Positions 5,055-5,139 of a stretch of DNA of 5,139 nt are shown here, piece after piece. Made by a program: the position numbers and the translations under genes. Under the pieces are notes generated by a model. The model was not told the DNA's origin and did not search any database. It saw only the letters and a program-made list of their open reading frames with translations. Source of the DNA: Acidobacteriota bacterium (lineage in GTDB: Bacteria > Acidobacteriota > Terriglobia > UBA7540). Location of the stretch: NCBI GenBank assembly GCA_003171295.1, contig PMYF01000293.1, positions 3,774-8,912 on the forward strand. Direction: 5' to 3'. Each line of letters begins with the position of its first letter. Position 1 is the stretch's first letter.

Positions 5055-5139
5055 TGTGCACCCCACGGCCAACAAGCGGAGCGCGGAGCACGGGAATAAT
5101 CAGGAAGGCCTTGTAACGGCGGGGCTAAACAGGCTGCGG
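5055..5139. other. Downstream non-coding tail
   Basis: Contains a tandem pair of GCGGAGC (5076-5082 and 5083-5089) and no convincing terminator. It ends in the start of a repeat also found at 230-241. No gene is visible before the window ends. Confidence 0.5.
5128..5139 (+). repeat. 12-bp repeat AACAGGCTGCGG, copy 2, cut by window end
   Basis: Identical to 230-241, and likewise placed downstream of a gene on the same strand. It probably begins a second copy of the palindromic element, but the rest is outside the window. Confidence 0.6.

Overview
The window reads as ordinary chromosomal DNA of a GC-rich soil bacterium, most likely an Acidobacteriota (Terriglobia-like) genome. The lineage is inferred from three things: a HipA-like kinase of the short type next to a DUF3037 protein, a long MltD-type lipoprotein with LysM repeats, and dispersed hairpin repeats beginning AACAGGCTGCGG. 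No rRNA or other decisive marker is present. All credible genes lie on the + strand.

Layout. (1) 1-192 is the C-terminal end of a 7Fe/8Fe-type ferredoxin. (2) 193-785 is a long gap without a gene. It carries a nested-palindrome (MITE/REP-like) element at about 237-346, a small dyad at 416-432, a cluster of CTCTCCCC/GGGGAGAG hairpins at 489-592, and a candidate promoter just before the next gene. (3) 786-2600 encodes a TTG-started lipoprotein murein lytic transglycosylase with a TPR-like region, an SLT domain, two clear and one degenerate LysM repeats and a basic tail. (4) 2601-2744 has a good -35/-10 pair over an inverted repeat, and a leader able to form two mutually exclusive hairpins. (5) 2745-3116 encodes a 123-residue two-faced protein, strongly acidic in the N-terminal half and Lys/Ala/Pro-rich and histone H1-like in the C-terminal half. 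(6) 3278-5054 is a compact cluster: a HipA-like kinase, a 33-codon small ORF overlapping its stop codon (TGATG), and a DUF3037 protein whose start overlaps the small ORF. (7) The last 12 bases repeat the left end of the element at 230-241, so a second copy probably begins at the window edge.

How the genes fit together. The ferredoxin, the transglycosylase and the charged protein look like independent housekeeping or structural genes. The kinase, small ORF and DUF3037 genes look co-translated and are the best candidate for an uncharacterised functional module. It resembles part of a HipA toxin-antitoxin system but has no HipB-like DNA-binding gene in view.
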